Assembly (NCBI RefSeq): GCF_021869535.1
Contig: NW_026262690.1
Coordinates: 67,387,995 to 67,451,994, forward strand
Direction of reading: 5' to 3'
DNA length: 64,000 bases
Source: Mytilus californianus
Lineage: Eukaryota; Mollusca; Bivalvia; Mytilida; Mytilidae
The position numbers were made by a program, and so were the translations under genes. Below the pieces are notes generated by a model that was not told the origin of the DNA, ran no database searches, and was given only the letters and a program-made list of their open reading frames with translations. Of this stretch, positions 46,101 through 58,100 are shown one piece after another (position 1 is the first letter of the stretch; every line of letters starts with the position of its first letter).

Positions 46101-49100
46101 GTCCCCTGTGTAACACGTTGCAGGGGACATAGAAACACCGAGCGTCCGTCAATCCGTCCGGTCTTGTTAGCGCTCTCACATGTACAATTCTTGCCAGATT
46201 TTTATAAAACTTATATCATAGGTTTATATCAGCAATGTCTTGGACAAGTTCTGATATCAGTGCCGATCATTTATTTTTAAAAGAGTTATGCCCCTTGGAA
46301 ATATTGATTATATGGAAAATTGCATTGTTAGCGTTCTCATTTGTACAATTCTTGCCAGATTTTTTATGAAACTTATATCATAGGTTTATATGAGCAATGT
46401 CTTGGACGAATTCGAAAATCAGTGTTGATCAAATATTGTCTCGCCTGCAACGAAAGTCGCAGTTTGCGAGACATAGGTATTACTCTCCGGGGGCGGCGGC
46501 GTAAACTATTTTGTAGAAAGCTTTATATTTCAGAAGGTAGAAGACCTGGATGCTTCATACCTTGTATGCAGATACCTTATGTTACGAAGTTTCCGTCTGT
46601 CATATGCCCATTGTCCTTGACCTCATTTTCATGGTTCAGTGACTGTTTTTTTCGTCATGTGAATTTCTCACTTATTATGAGTAATAGGATAACTATATTT
46701 GGTATTTAATATGGGTTCCATGCAACGTCTACTTGCTACTTGTCCGTCAGACAGGGTTAACCTGACCTCGACCTCAATTCAGGGATCAGTGATCAAGGTT
46801 AAAGTATATGATTAGGTCCGTTTCTCAGATACTAAAAGCAGCAGGTCAACTATATGTGGTGTATGGAATGATTGTAAGGTGTACATGTCTGTCTAGCTGG
46901 TGTCATCGGACCTTGACCTCATTTTAATGGTTCATTGGTCAATGTTAAGTTTTTGTGTTTTGGTCTGTTTTTCAAGTACTAATAGCAATAGGTCAACTGT
47001 AATTGGTGTATGGAATAATTGTAAGGTGTACATGTCTGTGACAGTTTTATCTGACCTTGACCTCATTGTCATGGATCTTTAAAAATGTTAAGTTTATGTG
47101 ATACTTGTAGTAACACCTTTATCTTTAAGACTTTCAATATAAAACCAGTGGTCAGTAAAACAGGCAAGACAATTCAGCATGTGCACTCTTGTTTTTAAAA
47201 GAGTTATGTCCCTTGGAAACATTAATTACATGGAAAATTGCATCGTTAGTGCTCTCATGTGTTCAATTCTTGCCAGATTTTTATGAAAATTAAATCATAG
47301 GTTTATATCAGCAATGTCTTGGAAGAGTTCGAAAATCAATGCAGATGATCTATTATAAGACATTCGTATGATGCTATCATGTCATCGTTGTCGTCCAAAG
47401 ACACATTTGGTTTCCGGATAATAACTTTAGTTTAATTGAATGGATCTCTATGAAATTTTACCAGAAGGTTCAATACCACAAAACGAAGATTGGGATTGAT
47501 TTTGGGGGTTATGGTATCAACAGTTTAGGAATAAGGGGCTAAAAGGGGGCCAAAAACAAGCATTTTTGTAGTTTCCGGACAAAACATTGTGTGTGAGTGT
47601 ATGGATCTCTCTGAAATTGTACCACAAGGTTCCATATCACAAAGGGAAGGCTTGGATTGAGTTTGGGGGTAATTGCCCCAAACGTTCAGGAATTAGGGGC
47701 AAAAAAGGGGTAAAAAACAAGCATTTTTCTAGTTTCCAGACAATAACTTGTGTTTAAGTGTATGGATCGCTCTGAAATTGTACTGCAAGGTTCCATACCA
47801 CAAAGGGAAGGCTGGGATTGAGTTTGGGGGTAATTTCTCCAAGGGTCGGGTTCAAAAAGTTTGAGGGGGATTTTTTTTTCAATTTTTTTTGGGGGGGTTC
47901 ATACTTTTTTTTTCAAGATATTTCAAAATTTCAAATTTAAAAAAAATTTTTTTTAGGGGGATTTGTTTTTTTATAATTTTTTGGGTTTTTTCCTAAATAT
48001 TTTCCATTTTTACATTGATTACTTCTGATTTATATATAAAAGCAACAAATACTGATATGGCAGGAGATAAACACCAAACACGGTGTGTAAATTATTATAT
48101 ATAACAGATTAACTAAGAATTGTGCAACAGCACAGTATTGCGCAATAGCAAGAAATCTTCAATTGCACAGTATTGCGCAATAGCAAAGTATTGCGCAATA
48201 GCAAGAAATCTTCAATAGCACAGTATTGCAGATTAACACAGTATTGCACAATAGCACAGTATTGCGCAATAACACAGTATTGCGCAATAGCAAGAAATCT
48301 TCAGTTGCACAGTACTGCACAATAGCACAGTATTGCGCAATAGCACATTATTGCGCAATAGCACATTATTGCACAATAGCAAGAAATCTTCAATTGAAAA
48401 TAAATACAAATCTTTTAACCAATTTCAATGGGATTAATTTAGTCTTTAATTTTTTGGGGTTCTAACCTTGTATTACTATGTTGGATATTGGGCCCCATTT
48501 TTAAATTGGTCTACATTGAGGTGCAAAGAATCCAAAATTAAACTTTGTTTGATTTCATCAAAAACTGAATTATTGTGGCTCTATGATATACTGGATCTTA
48601 TTGTGCATTTAGATTTTTTATTTTAGGCCCTGTTTTCAAATTAGTCCATATTAAGGTTTGAAGGGTTCAAAATAAATCTTTGTTTGATTTCAACTAAAAT
48701 TATTTTTTTTGGTGTATTTTAATATGCTGAATCTAACCATGTTGTTAGATTTTGGATAACAGACCATACTAGGTAAATTAAATGTTCCATTTCAAATTTT
48801 CAAGATCTTTGACCACATTTATTTTGTGTCAGAAACCTATATTATGTCAAAAGTTTGATCACAATCCAAATTCAGACAGTATCAAGCTTGAATATTGTGT
48901 CCAAACTTGCCCCAACTGTTCAGGGTTTGACCTCTGCGGTTGTATCAGGCTGCGCTTGGCAAAGGATTTAATTTTTAAAAGAGTTATGTACCTTGGAAGC
49001 ATTAGTTATATTGAAAATTGCATTGTAAGCACTCTCATGTGTACAATTCTTGCCAGAATTTTTTGAAACTTAAATCATAGGGGTATATTAGCAATGTCTT

Positions 49101-52100
49101 TGACCAGTTTGAAAATCAGTGACGATCAATAATTTCTAAAAGAGTTATGCCCCTTGGAAATATTAATTACATGGAATATTGCCTTATGAGTCTAATGTGT
49201 ACAATTCTTGCCAGATTTTTATGAAATTTACATTATAGGTTTAAATCATCAATGTTTTTGACGAGTTTAAAAGTCAGTGCTGATCAACAATTTCTAAAAG
49301 AGTTATGCCCCTTGGAAATATCAATTATATGAAAAATTGCCTTATGAGCTCTCTAATGTGTACGATTTTTGCCAGATTTTTATGAAATTTATACTATAGG
49401 TTTAAATCATCAATGCCTTTGACGAGTTTAAAAATCAGTGCTGATCAACAATGTCTAAAAGAGTTATGCCCCTTGAAAATATTAAATATATGGAAAATTG
49501 CCTTATGAGCGCTCTAATGTGTACAATTCTTGCCAGATTTTTATGAAATTTATATTATAGGTTTATATCATCAATGTCTTTGACAAGTTCAAAAATCAGT
49601 GCCGATCATTAATTTTTAAAAGAGTTATGCCCCTTGGAAATATTGATCACATGGAAAATTGCATTGTCAGCGTTCTCATGTGTACAATTATTGCCAGAAT
49701 TTTATGAAACTTATATCATAGGTTTATATCAGTAATGTCTTGACACTTTCAAAAATAAGTGCTGATCAAATATATTTAACCAGTTATGCCCCTTGGAAAT
49801 ATTAATTATAATGGAAATGATATTGCATTTGCTCTGAAGCCTTCATTTTTCTTAGATATAAATAAAAAGTTTTATTATTGTAGTAAATAAACCATTTTGT
49901 AAGACGTTTCGGCCACTGGCCTTCTTCAGTTTCTTTACTATCCTTCTTAACTACATGGTAGACATTTTGCTTTCACAATCATTATGATGTCATAGATTAG
50001 TTCCTTGGTAATGTTATGACGTCACAATAATTTGACGTCACAATAACATGACATCATAATATCTTTTTATGAATGAAAGTCAAAGTAAATGAAACTAGAT
50101 AAATTGAAGTCATTCTTTTTTAATGTTGACTCCAAATGGCCTAACTAGTCCCCTACTGACGAAGTCGAAGGGGACTTTAGGTTTGCACTCCGTCCATCTG
50201 TCTGTCTGTCCATCTGTCTGTCTGTCCATCCGTCAGTCCGGCAAATCAGCTTTCCACACTTTTTTTCTTCGTTTTTGAAGATATTGATTTGATATTTGGT
50301 ATATAGTTTTATCATGACAAGTTATAGATCAAGTTTGAATTTTGTTCCGGTCTGATGATTAAGTCTAGAGTTATGGACCATAACTCTGGACCATATCTAA
50401 TGTTAGAGTACTATGTTAAACCATATTTCTGTACAAAGGGAGATAACTCATTTTTTAAAAGACATTCTTTGTTAAATTATTTGAAGAATTTTTTGACAGG
50501 TTTGTTTGTTATTTAGTATAAACTAATTTTCTGAATGCTATATATATCCAAAAAAATTATGAAGAGAAATCCTTTAATTAGATAATAATCTATTTTTATT
50601 AATGTATATATTTCAATACATTACATTGTGTAGATAAAAGTTGTTTACATTTTATAGATAAGTTACAAATCTTTATTAGTTTGTGACAAATGAAAGAAAA
50701 AAATATTTGGAACTATTAATTATATCTGATTATAATTTGAAATAGATATACACTGTATTACATCATATCTAATTCTAGAGAACTATTAATCATATCTAAT
50801 GTTTTTTTCATCATGCTTATAAGATATTGATTGATAATTGGTATATAGTTTTATCATGACAAGTTACAGATCAAGTTCAAATTTTTGTTTCGGTCTAATA
50901 ATTTTGTGCAGAGTTATGGTCCTTGGACTTAAAAAATTCACTCATATAATCAGTTTTCAACACTGTTTTTAGTCATGCTTAAAGATATTGACATGATATT
51001 TACTTTTTGTTTACACCATGACAATTTATAGAACTAGTTAGCATTTTGTTCCAGTATAATGAATTTTTACCCGGCAGGGGACTATGTATTGCCATGCAAT
51101 ACTCTCAGAATGCTTGTTGTATTTAGTTTTTGCATCCACTGTGCTTCAATATATCTTCTATAATTGGCAGATTTTTCGTAAATTTTTTGACGAACTTGAA
51201 CTGTCCTGTTCTCTTTATCATGGTCTTTCTGGTTTAAAGTGCTCAGCTACAGCTTTTTATACGACCGCAAAAATTAAAAATTTTTTGGTCGTATATTGGT
51301 ATGACGTTGGCGTCGTCGTCGTCGTCGTCGTCGTCGTCCGGCGTCGTCCAAAGACACATTGGTTTTCGCACTCTAACTTTAGTTTAAGTGAATGGATCTC
51401 CATGAAATTTCACCATAAGGTTCAATACCACGAAAGGAAGGTTGGGATTGATTTTGGGGGTTATGGTACCAACAGTTAAGGAATTAGGGGCCAAAAAGGG
51501 GCCAAAAATAAGCATTTTTGTAACTTTCAGACAATAACTTGTGTGTAAGTGTATGGATCTCTCTGACATTGTACCACAAGGTTCCATATCACAAAGGGAA
51601 GGCTGTAATTGATTTTGGGGGTAATTGCCTCAAAATTTTAGGAATTAGGGGCCAAAAAAGGGGCAAAAAACAAGCATTTTTCTAGTTTCATGACAATAAC
51701 TTGTGTGTAAGTGTTTGGATATTTCTGAAATTGTACTACAAGGTTCCATATCACAAAGGGAAAGCTGGAATTGAGTTTGGGGGTAATTGCCCGAAACGTT
51801 TAGGAATTGGGGGCCAAAAAGGGGCCAAAAATAAGCATTTTTCTAGTTTCCAGACAATAACTTGTGTTCAAGTGTATGGATCTCTCTGAAATTGTACTGC
51901 AAGGTACCATACCACAAAGGGAAGGCTGGGATTGAGTTTGGGGGAGATGAATCATAAGGGGGTTCAAAAAATTTGGGGGGGGGGGGATTTTTTTTTTTTT
52001 TTTTTTTCTTTTTTTCCTTTTTTTTTCTTTTAAAATTTTCCATTTTAAGTTGGTTATTTCTGAATTATATTTAAAAGCAAATAATAATGATATGGTAGGA

Positions 52101-55100
52101 GATACACACCAAACAGGATGTGTAAATTATTATATAATAAGTATTGTGCAATAGCAAGAAATTTTCAATTGCACAGTATTGCACAATAGCAAGAAATCTT
52201 CAATTGCACAGTATTGCGCAATAGCAAGAAATCTTCAATTTAACAGTATTGCGCAATAGCAAGAAATATCCAATAGCACAATATTGCGCAATAGCAAGAA
52301 ATTGTCAATTGTACAGTATTGCGCAATAGCAAGAAATATTCAATTGCACAGTATTGTGCAAAAGAAGATACTTCGTATAAATTGCTTATTTCTTGATCAA
52401 TTTCAATGGGGTTTTATTCTTGAATTCTTGGGGTTCTTTAATATGCTGAATCTAACCGTGTATTAAGTTTTTGGATTTTGGGCCCCGTTTTTAAATTGGT
52501 CAACATTGAGGTCCAAAGGGTCCAAAATTAAACTTTGTTTGATTTCATCAAAAATTGAATTATTGGGGTTCTTTGATATGCCGAATCTAAAGGTGTATTT
52601 AGATTTTTAATTTTGGGTCCTGTTTTTTAAATTTGTCTACATTAAGGTCCAAAGGGTCCAAAATTAAACTTAGTTTGATTTTAACAAAAATTGAATTCTT
52701 AGGGTTCTTTGATATGCTGAATCTAAACATGTGTTTAGATTTTTGATTATGGGCCCAGTTTTCAAGATGGTCCAAGTTGGGGTCCAAAATTAAACTTTGT
52801 TTGATTTCAACAAAAATTGAATATATGGGGTTCTTTGATATGCTGAATCTAAACATGTATTTAGATTTTAGATTTTTGGCCCAGTTTTCAAGTTGGTCCA
52901 AATTGGGGTCCAAAATTAAACTTTGTTTGATTTCAACAAAAATTGAATATATGGGGTTCTTTGATATGCTGAATCTTACCATGTATTTAGATTTTTTATT
53001 TGTGGGCCCGCTATCAAATTGGTTCATATTGAGGTCAAAAGACTTTGTTTGATTTCATCAAAAATTGAATTATTGGGGTTCTTTGATATGCCAAATCTAA
53101 CAGTGTTTTTAGATTTTTAATTTTGGGTCCCGTTTTTTAAATTTGTCTACATTAAGGTCCAAAGGGTCCAAAATTAAACTTAGTTTGATTTTAACAAAAA
53201 TTGAATTCTTCGGGTACTTTGATATGCTGAATCTAAACATGTGTTTAGATTTTTGATTATGGGACCAGTTTTCAAGTTTGTCCAAGTTGGGGTCCAAAAT
53301 TAAACTTTGTTTGATTTCAACAAAAATTGAATATATGGGGTTCTTTGATATGCTGAATCTAACCATGTATTTTGATTTTGGACATTGGACCATAATAGGT
53401 AAATTAAAAAAATTGAAGTTCTTAGACCACATTCTTTCTGTGTCAGAAACCTATGCTGTGTCAAATATTTAATCACAATCCAAATTCAGAGCTGTATCAA
53501 GCTTGAATGTTGTGTCCATACTTGCCCCAACTGTCCAGGGTTCGACCTCTGCGGTCGTATCAAGCTGCGCCCAGCGAAGCATTTTATTCCCTGTTATGTC
53601 TAATATCTGCTAGGTGTTCTTTGATTCTTTCATTGAGGGATCTTTCTGTTTCTCCTACATAGACATAGTGGTCACATTTCCCACAGTGTAGTCCATAAAC
53701 AAGGTTTACAAGTTTACATCTGTGAATGTTGTCTTTGAAAGTGAATGTCTTATCTCCAAGTACAATTTTTTCTTCATTTCTTTCAATATTGCACACTTCA
53801 CATTCTTCTTTACATGTTTTGCTGTTGCTAATCATTTTTTTAGTGATTTTATTTAACTTCCCATATACTATTATGTCTGCCAAGTTCCTATCTCTTCTGT
53901 AAGCTACAAGCGGTGGTTCTGGAAATATTTCTTTCATAATGTTACAGTTATGTAAAATATGGATTCTTTTTTTCACAATGTTGTGTATATCTGGTAGTAG
54001 GTCAGTATAGGTAATCACAAGAGGTACACGTTCTGTTGTATTTTTGATTTTTGTTTTTCTTTGTAACAGTTCTTTTCTATTTAGGTTATCTGCTCTTTTC
54101 AGTTGGTTTTCAATAAATTTTCCATAGTAGCCTAGCTCTTTTTCGCAGTTGTAATTTAAGTTCTTGTCTGTGTCTTTGATAGTCTTCTTCACTTTTGCAA
54201 ATTCTCCTCAATCGTAATGCTAACCCATACGGAATTCCGTAAATTATTCTAATTTGGTACCGATCTGGCTCCATGCAATATTGCAAAGATGTCTATATAA
54301 TTCTGGTGTGGCACCAATCAAATCGCGTGGAAAATGTCACTTGTATCTTTTTTAAGCAATAAATACTGTAAACCAACTAATTTTTTAGGATACTTTATTT
54401 CAGGTTTAGCCCTTTTTTACCATCTTCGCAACTATTTTTCTTTGCTATTTTCCAATTTCCTTGATGTAAATGAAAATCAGAGTTTTACATATTCGCAACA
54501 ACTTATATTCGCATTATTTTTCTACTCGTGAAGGTCGCAAAAATGAATCACTTGCGAAAATTTGCTTGATTACAGTAGTTGGTCAACTTGAACCAAATTT
54601 GGCAGGAATAATATTTAGAAGTTCTTTTATAACAATTACTCATCATGTTCTGTTTTGATATGATTTCAGTTTTACAATTAGACCCTTTTACAATTAGACC
54701 CTTTTACATTAGAAAAGTTGGATGGGCATAAAACGGAGATTATGATGAATAATTTTATGCTATTTTAATGTTAGCTTGATGGGGGATATATAGTTTTGTA
54801 AGTGGAATAGTGAATATTTCATTAGTTTTTTTTTGTTTTTGTTTATTTCAGAACTTGAAAAAACAGTGAAAGAGTCTGAATGGTACAAGAGTTTGACTGA
54901 AGAAGTTAGAAAAAAGGTGTCCTGTAAATTTTATGAATTAGTACCAAGGACCTGTGCTGTTAAATATGATATACCTAAGGAAGATGACAACATCAAGAAT
55001 GTTAAAACATTTAAATTAGAAGTGATGAGAAGTGGAAATTACAGAATTATATTTCTTAAGATGTACAGTATTACCATTGGCCAAGAGGTAAGCGTTGACA

Positions 55101-58100
55101 AGTTACAGTCAAATCTTTATTCCAAACCTATTGAAAGTTTTCAATTTTTCAAAGATTTTTTGTTTTAAATTTTGGGTTAGAAATGTTTTCAAAAAAGGAA
55201 AATGAATGTATGAAAATAATTTTGACATGAGATTACTCAATTTATAGATTTTGTTATCACAATTTCTGCATCAGCTCTGGAAGAAAATGCTTAGAACAGG
55301 TAAACCATACCATACTTTCACAAAAATCTATCAAGCATCTTACAACAAAAAGAAAGTTGAAATGACATCTAGAGATGGACAAATATGGTTATCAACAACA
55401 TAGAAGTTGTCAAACTTTTTGTAAAATCATGACCATATTGTTCAAATTGTACATAAAAGTAACAAACTACCAAAATTTGCTGTTTACACCATAGTTTTTC
55501 AAAGGACAAGAAAAAAATCTAACTAAGATAAACAGTTACTAGTTTCCTGATGAAGGACGTGGAAAGCACATCAAAAAGTGGCAGCATTATACAAGTTAAA
55601 CATATGGTACATGCAGTTCTTGTATAGACATATGTCTTTTTGTTTTTTGCGGTATAGTTAGCTGTATCATTGATGTATACACCACATCTAATTTTATTTC
55701 GGTTTGATTTGTATACACCACATCTAATTTTATTTCGGTTTGATTGAAATAATTTTAGACTTGTTACTGTGTGTGTGAGTTTCCTAGTGTGATTGGTACA
55801 ATGAAAGTAATGGAGGACAATCAGTTGGCCAGATTTTCTCATGCATACCCAGGAGAAGTCAGAGAAGAAGAAGGCCCCACAACTGCTGCTCAATTTACCA
55901 CTGAAGACAAGAAGTTACAGTTAGGCAGATTTTACTACACAATGAATTCTACTCTTAATCATTTTGATGATTGCAAAGACACAGCTAGAGTTTTGCTGTA
56001 CAATGGTATGTATTAAAGGAATTCTTTAAAATTGTTAGTTCTTAATTTCATTGAGTGCCAATAATATAATTTATATGCTACTGTATATGTTTTGATGAAT
56101 TTATTTACCAGTGCTAGATTTACAGGTTTTAGATTAAATAGGGGTAATATTATTTCAATAACATCAATGTCAATTATTTTACTTATAAATGTTTTCATAC
56201 GTGTAGATTATATAGTTTTAAGAATATAAGACCAAATAACCATATCATTGGTCTCATTGGTAGCATGCTTGCTCCAAGTGGATCTTGTAAGTCAAAGTTC
56301 TAGCTTTGTTAAACAAAAATGGGCAAAACTTATACTACTAGCTTCTTCATTCATATTTTGGAGAAAGGGCACCGACTGGTAAGCTAAGAGTAAGAATAAT
56401 TAATCAGGTTATACATCTTTTCAAGTTAATCATGAAATAGTTGTCAGTAAAAAAATAACCAAAAAAAAAACTAGATAGATACCGTCATGACCGTAGAGCG
56501 AGTTTTTTGCATGGATTCAAAATTTCGCATTTAAAGGGCAACAAAGTGTACAAAAAGTTTTGACATTTTAAAATTTTTTGGCTGATTCTTAATTCCCAAT
56601 TGAATATTTTGGTGTATGCTGAAATGGTTGTAGTTAAAAAGTTGTAAAAATTTCCAGAAAGAAAACGGTGAAACATAGCTTGCTGAAGTTCTGTACAAAT
56701 ACAAGAAACTAAAAGAAATGATTATTTTAATAGTAAAAAATAATAAGAAATACATATGGATAATGAAAAACAATGTTTGAGGTAAATCAATAGAATAACG
56801 ATAACTTAGATATTTGTCACAGGTGTACAAACTTCTTGTAAATGTTACGGTTGATTAGTTATCAAATTGACCAGACCTTTGATGTACTAATTAGGTTATA
56901 AAATTATCAAGTGACCTACAACTCTTATGTAATTTGACATTCATTAATAACAGTTCTTTGGTTTTGAGCCATTTGGCATTTCTTTTGACCTAAACCATAT
57001 TTCATTTGCTCCAAAATAAAGCATTTCATTTGCACCAATGATGCAGGTAAATTAAAGTAAATAGTATAGAAAATAGATATATTCTAAAGAGACTTTTAAT
57101 AATAACTTTAAAACACAGTTTTTGGTTACCATAATAAAGCACATTCATTTGAAATTAATTATCATTATTAAAAACCTTAATCTTAAAACACAGTTCTGTT
57201 ATCAATCAACTTGATCTTTTTTACCTGGTAGTTCTGTGCATATAATATTTGATGGTCTTTCAGTGATGTCATTAGATGCTTTTTAGTCCCCTTCCGACTT
57301 CGTCGGTAGGGGACTTTAGGTTTGCACTCCGTCCGTCTGTCCGTCTGTCCATCTGTCCGTCTGTCCGTCTGTCCATCCGTCAGTCCGGCAAATCAGCTTT
57401 CCACACTTTTTTTCTTCGTTCTTGAAGATATTGATTTGATATTTGGTATATAGTTTTATCATGACAAGTTATAGATCAAGTTCGAATTTTATTCTGGTCT
57501 GATGATTTAGTCCAGAGTTATGGACCATAACTCTGGACCATATCTAATGTTAGAGTACTATGTTAAACCATATTTCTGTACAAAGGGAGATAACTCATTT
57601 TTTAAAAATCATTCTTTGTTAAATTATTTGATGAATTTTTTGGCAGGTTTGTTTAAACTAATTTTCTGAATGCTATATATTTTATATATAAAAAAAAAAT
57701 ATGAAGAGAATCCTTTAATTAGATAATAATCTATTTTTATTAATGTATATATTTCAATACTTTACATTGTGTAGATAAAAGTTGTTGACATTTTATAGAT
57801 AAGTTACAAATCTATATTAGTTTGTGACAAATGAAAGAAAAAATATTTGGAACTATTAATTATATTTGATTATAATTTGAATAAAGATATACACTGTATT
57901 ACATCATATCTAATTTTAGAGAACTATTAATCATATCTAATGTTTTTTTCACTCGTATAATCAGTTTTCCACACTTTTTTTAGTCATGCTTGAAGATATT
58001 GACATGATATTTACCTTTTGTTTACACCATGACAAGTTATAGAAAAAGTTAGCATTTTGTTCCAGTAAAATGAACTTTTACCTGGTAGGGGACTATGTAT

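Larger units (their letters stand above)
46100..49850 (+). mobile_element. Composite tandem-repeat element (GTCCCCTG family) with two internal insertions
   Basis: It starts with the foldback GTCCCCTGTGTAACACGTTG...CAGGGGACAT and CGTCCGTC. Monomers of about 160 bp (GAGTTATGCCCCTTGGAAAT) are seen at 46100-46436, 47196-47355 and 48970-49850 (GAGTTATG at spacing 159-160). Other elements interrupt at 46438-47195 and 47355-48969. No 3' inverted end was found, so it is truncated. Confidence 0.75.
51258..53586 (+). mobile_element. TATACGACCGC-family element, copy 4, inserted in the Penelope-like element
   Basis: Modules in order: TATACGACCGCAAAAATTAA; a (CGT)n tract (51310-51345); about four monomers near 162 bp; G-run/T-run spacer (51958-52030); TATTGCGCAATA array (52138-52370); a seven-unit array with period roughly 125-140 bp (52400-53395, each with AAACTTTGTTTGATTTCAAC and TTTGATATGCTGAATCTAA); and the 3' module with CTCTGCGGTCGTATCAAGCT, ending AGCATTTTA. 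This is the fullest copy. Confidence 0.85.
49880..54350 (-). pseudogene. Penelope-like element, minus strand, split by two later insertions
   Basis: Read on the minus strand, remnants start near 54330-54190 (GIPYGLALRLRRICKSEEDY, the region linking RT thumb and endonuclease). Next is an open frame at 54192-53587. It has a Cys-rich motif (CKEECEVC), NLVYGLHCGKCDHYVYVGET and ERSLNERIKEHL, that is, a GIY-YIG type endonuclease. The reading continues at about 51257-51120 (VAEHF, QKIYEKSANYRRYIEAQWMQ) and again at about 50145-50060 (VRPFGVNIKK). The 3' end has GAAGAAGGCCAGTGGCCGAA (reverse of about 49908-49930), typical of these elements. The RT core is missing upstream and one frameshift is visible. 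Confidence 0.85.

Noticed and set aside
48226..48465. Repetitive frame rich in Asn-Ser-Thr-Val-Leu
   Set aside because: A translation of the TATTGCGCAATA minisatellite, present in several copies and in different frames. Not a gene.
52599..53432. Long repetitive frames on both strands
   Set aside because: They arise from the 120-140-bp tandem units, which happen to lack stops on both strands. The peptide repeats mirror the DNA repeats and match no protein family I know.
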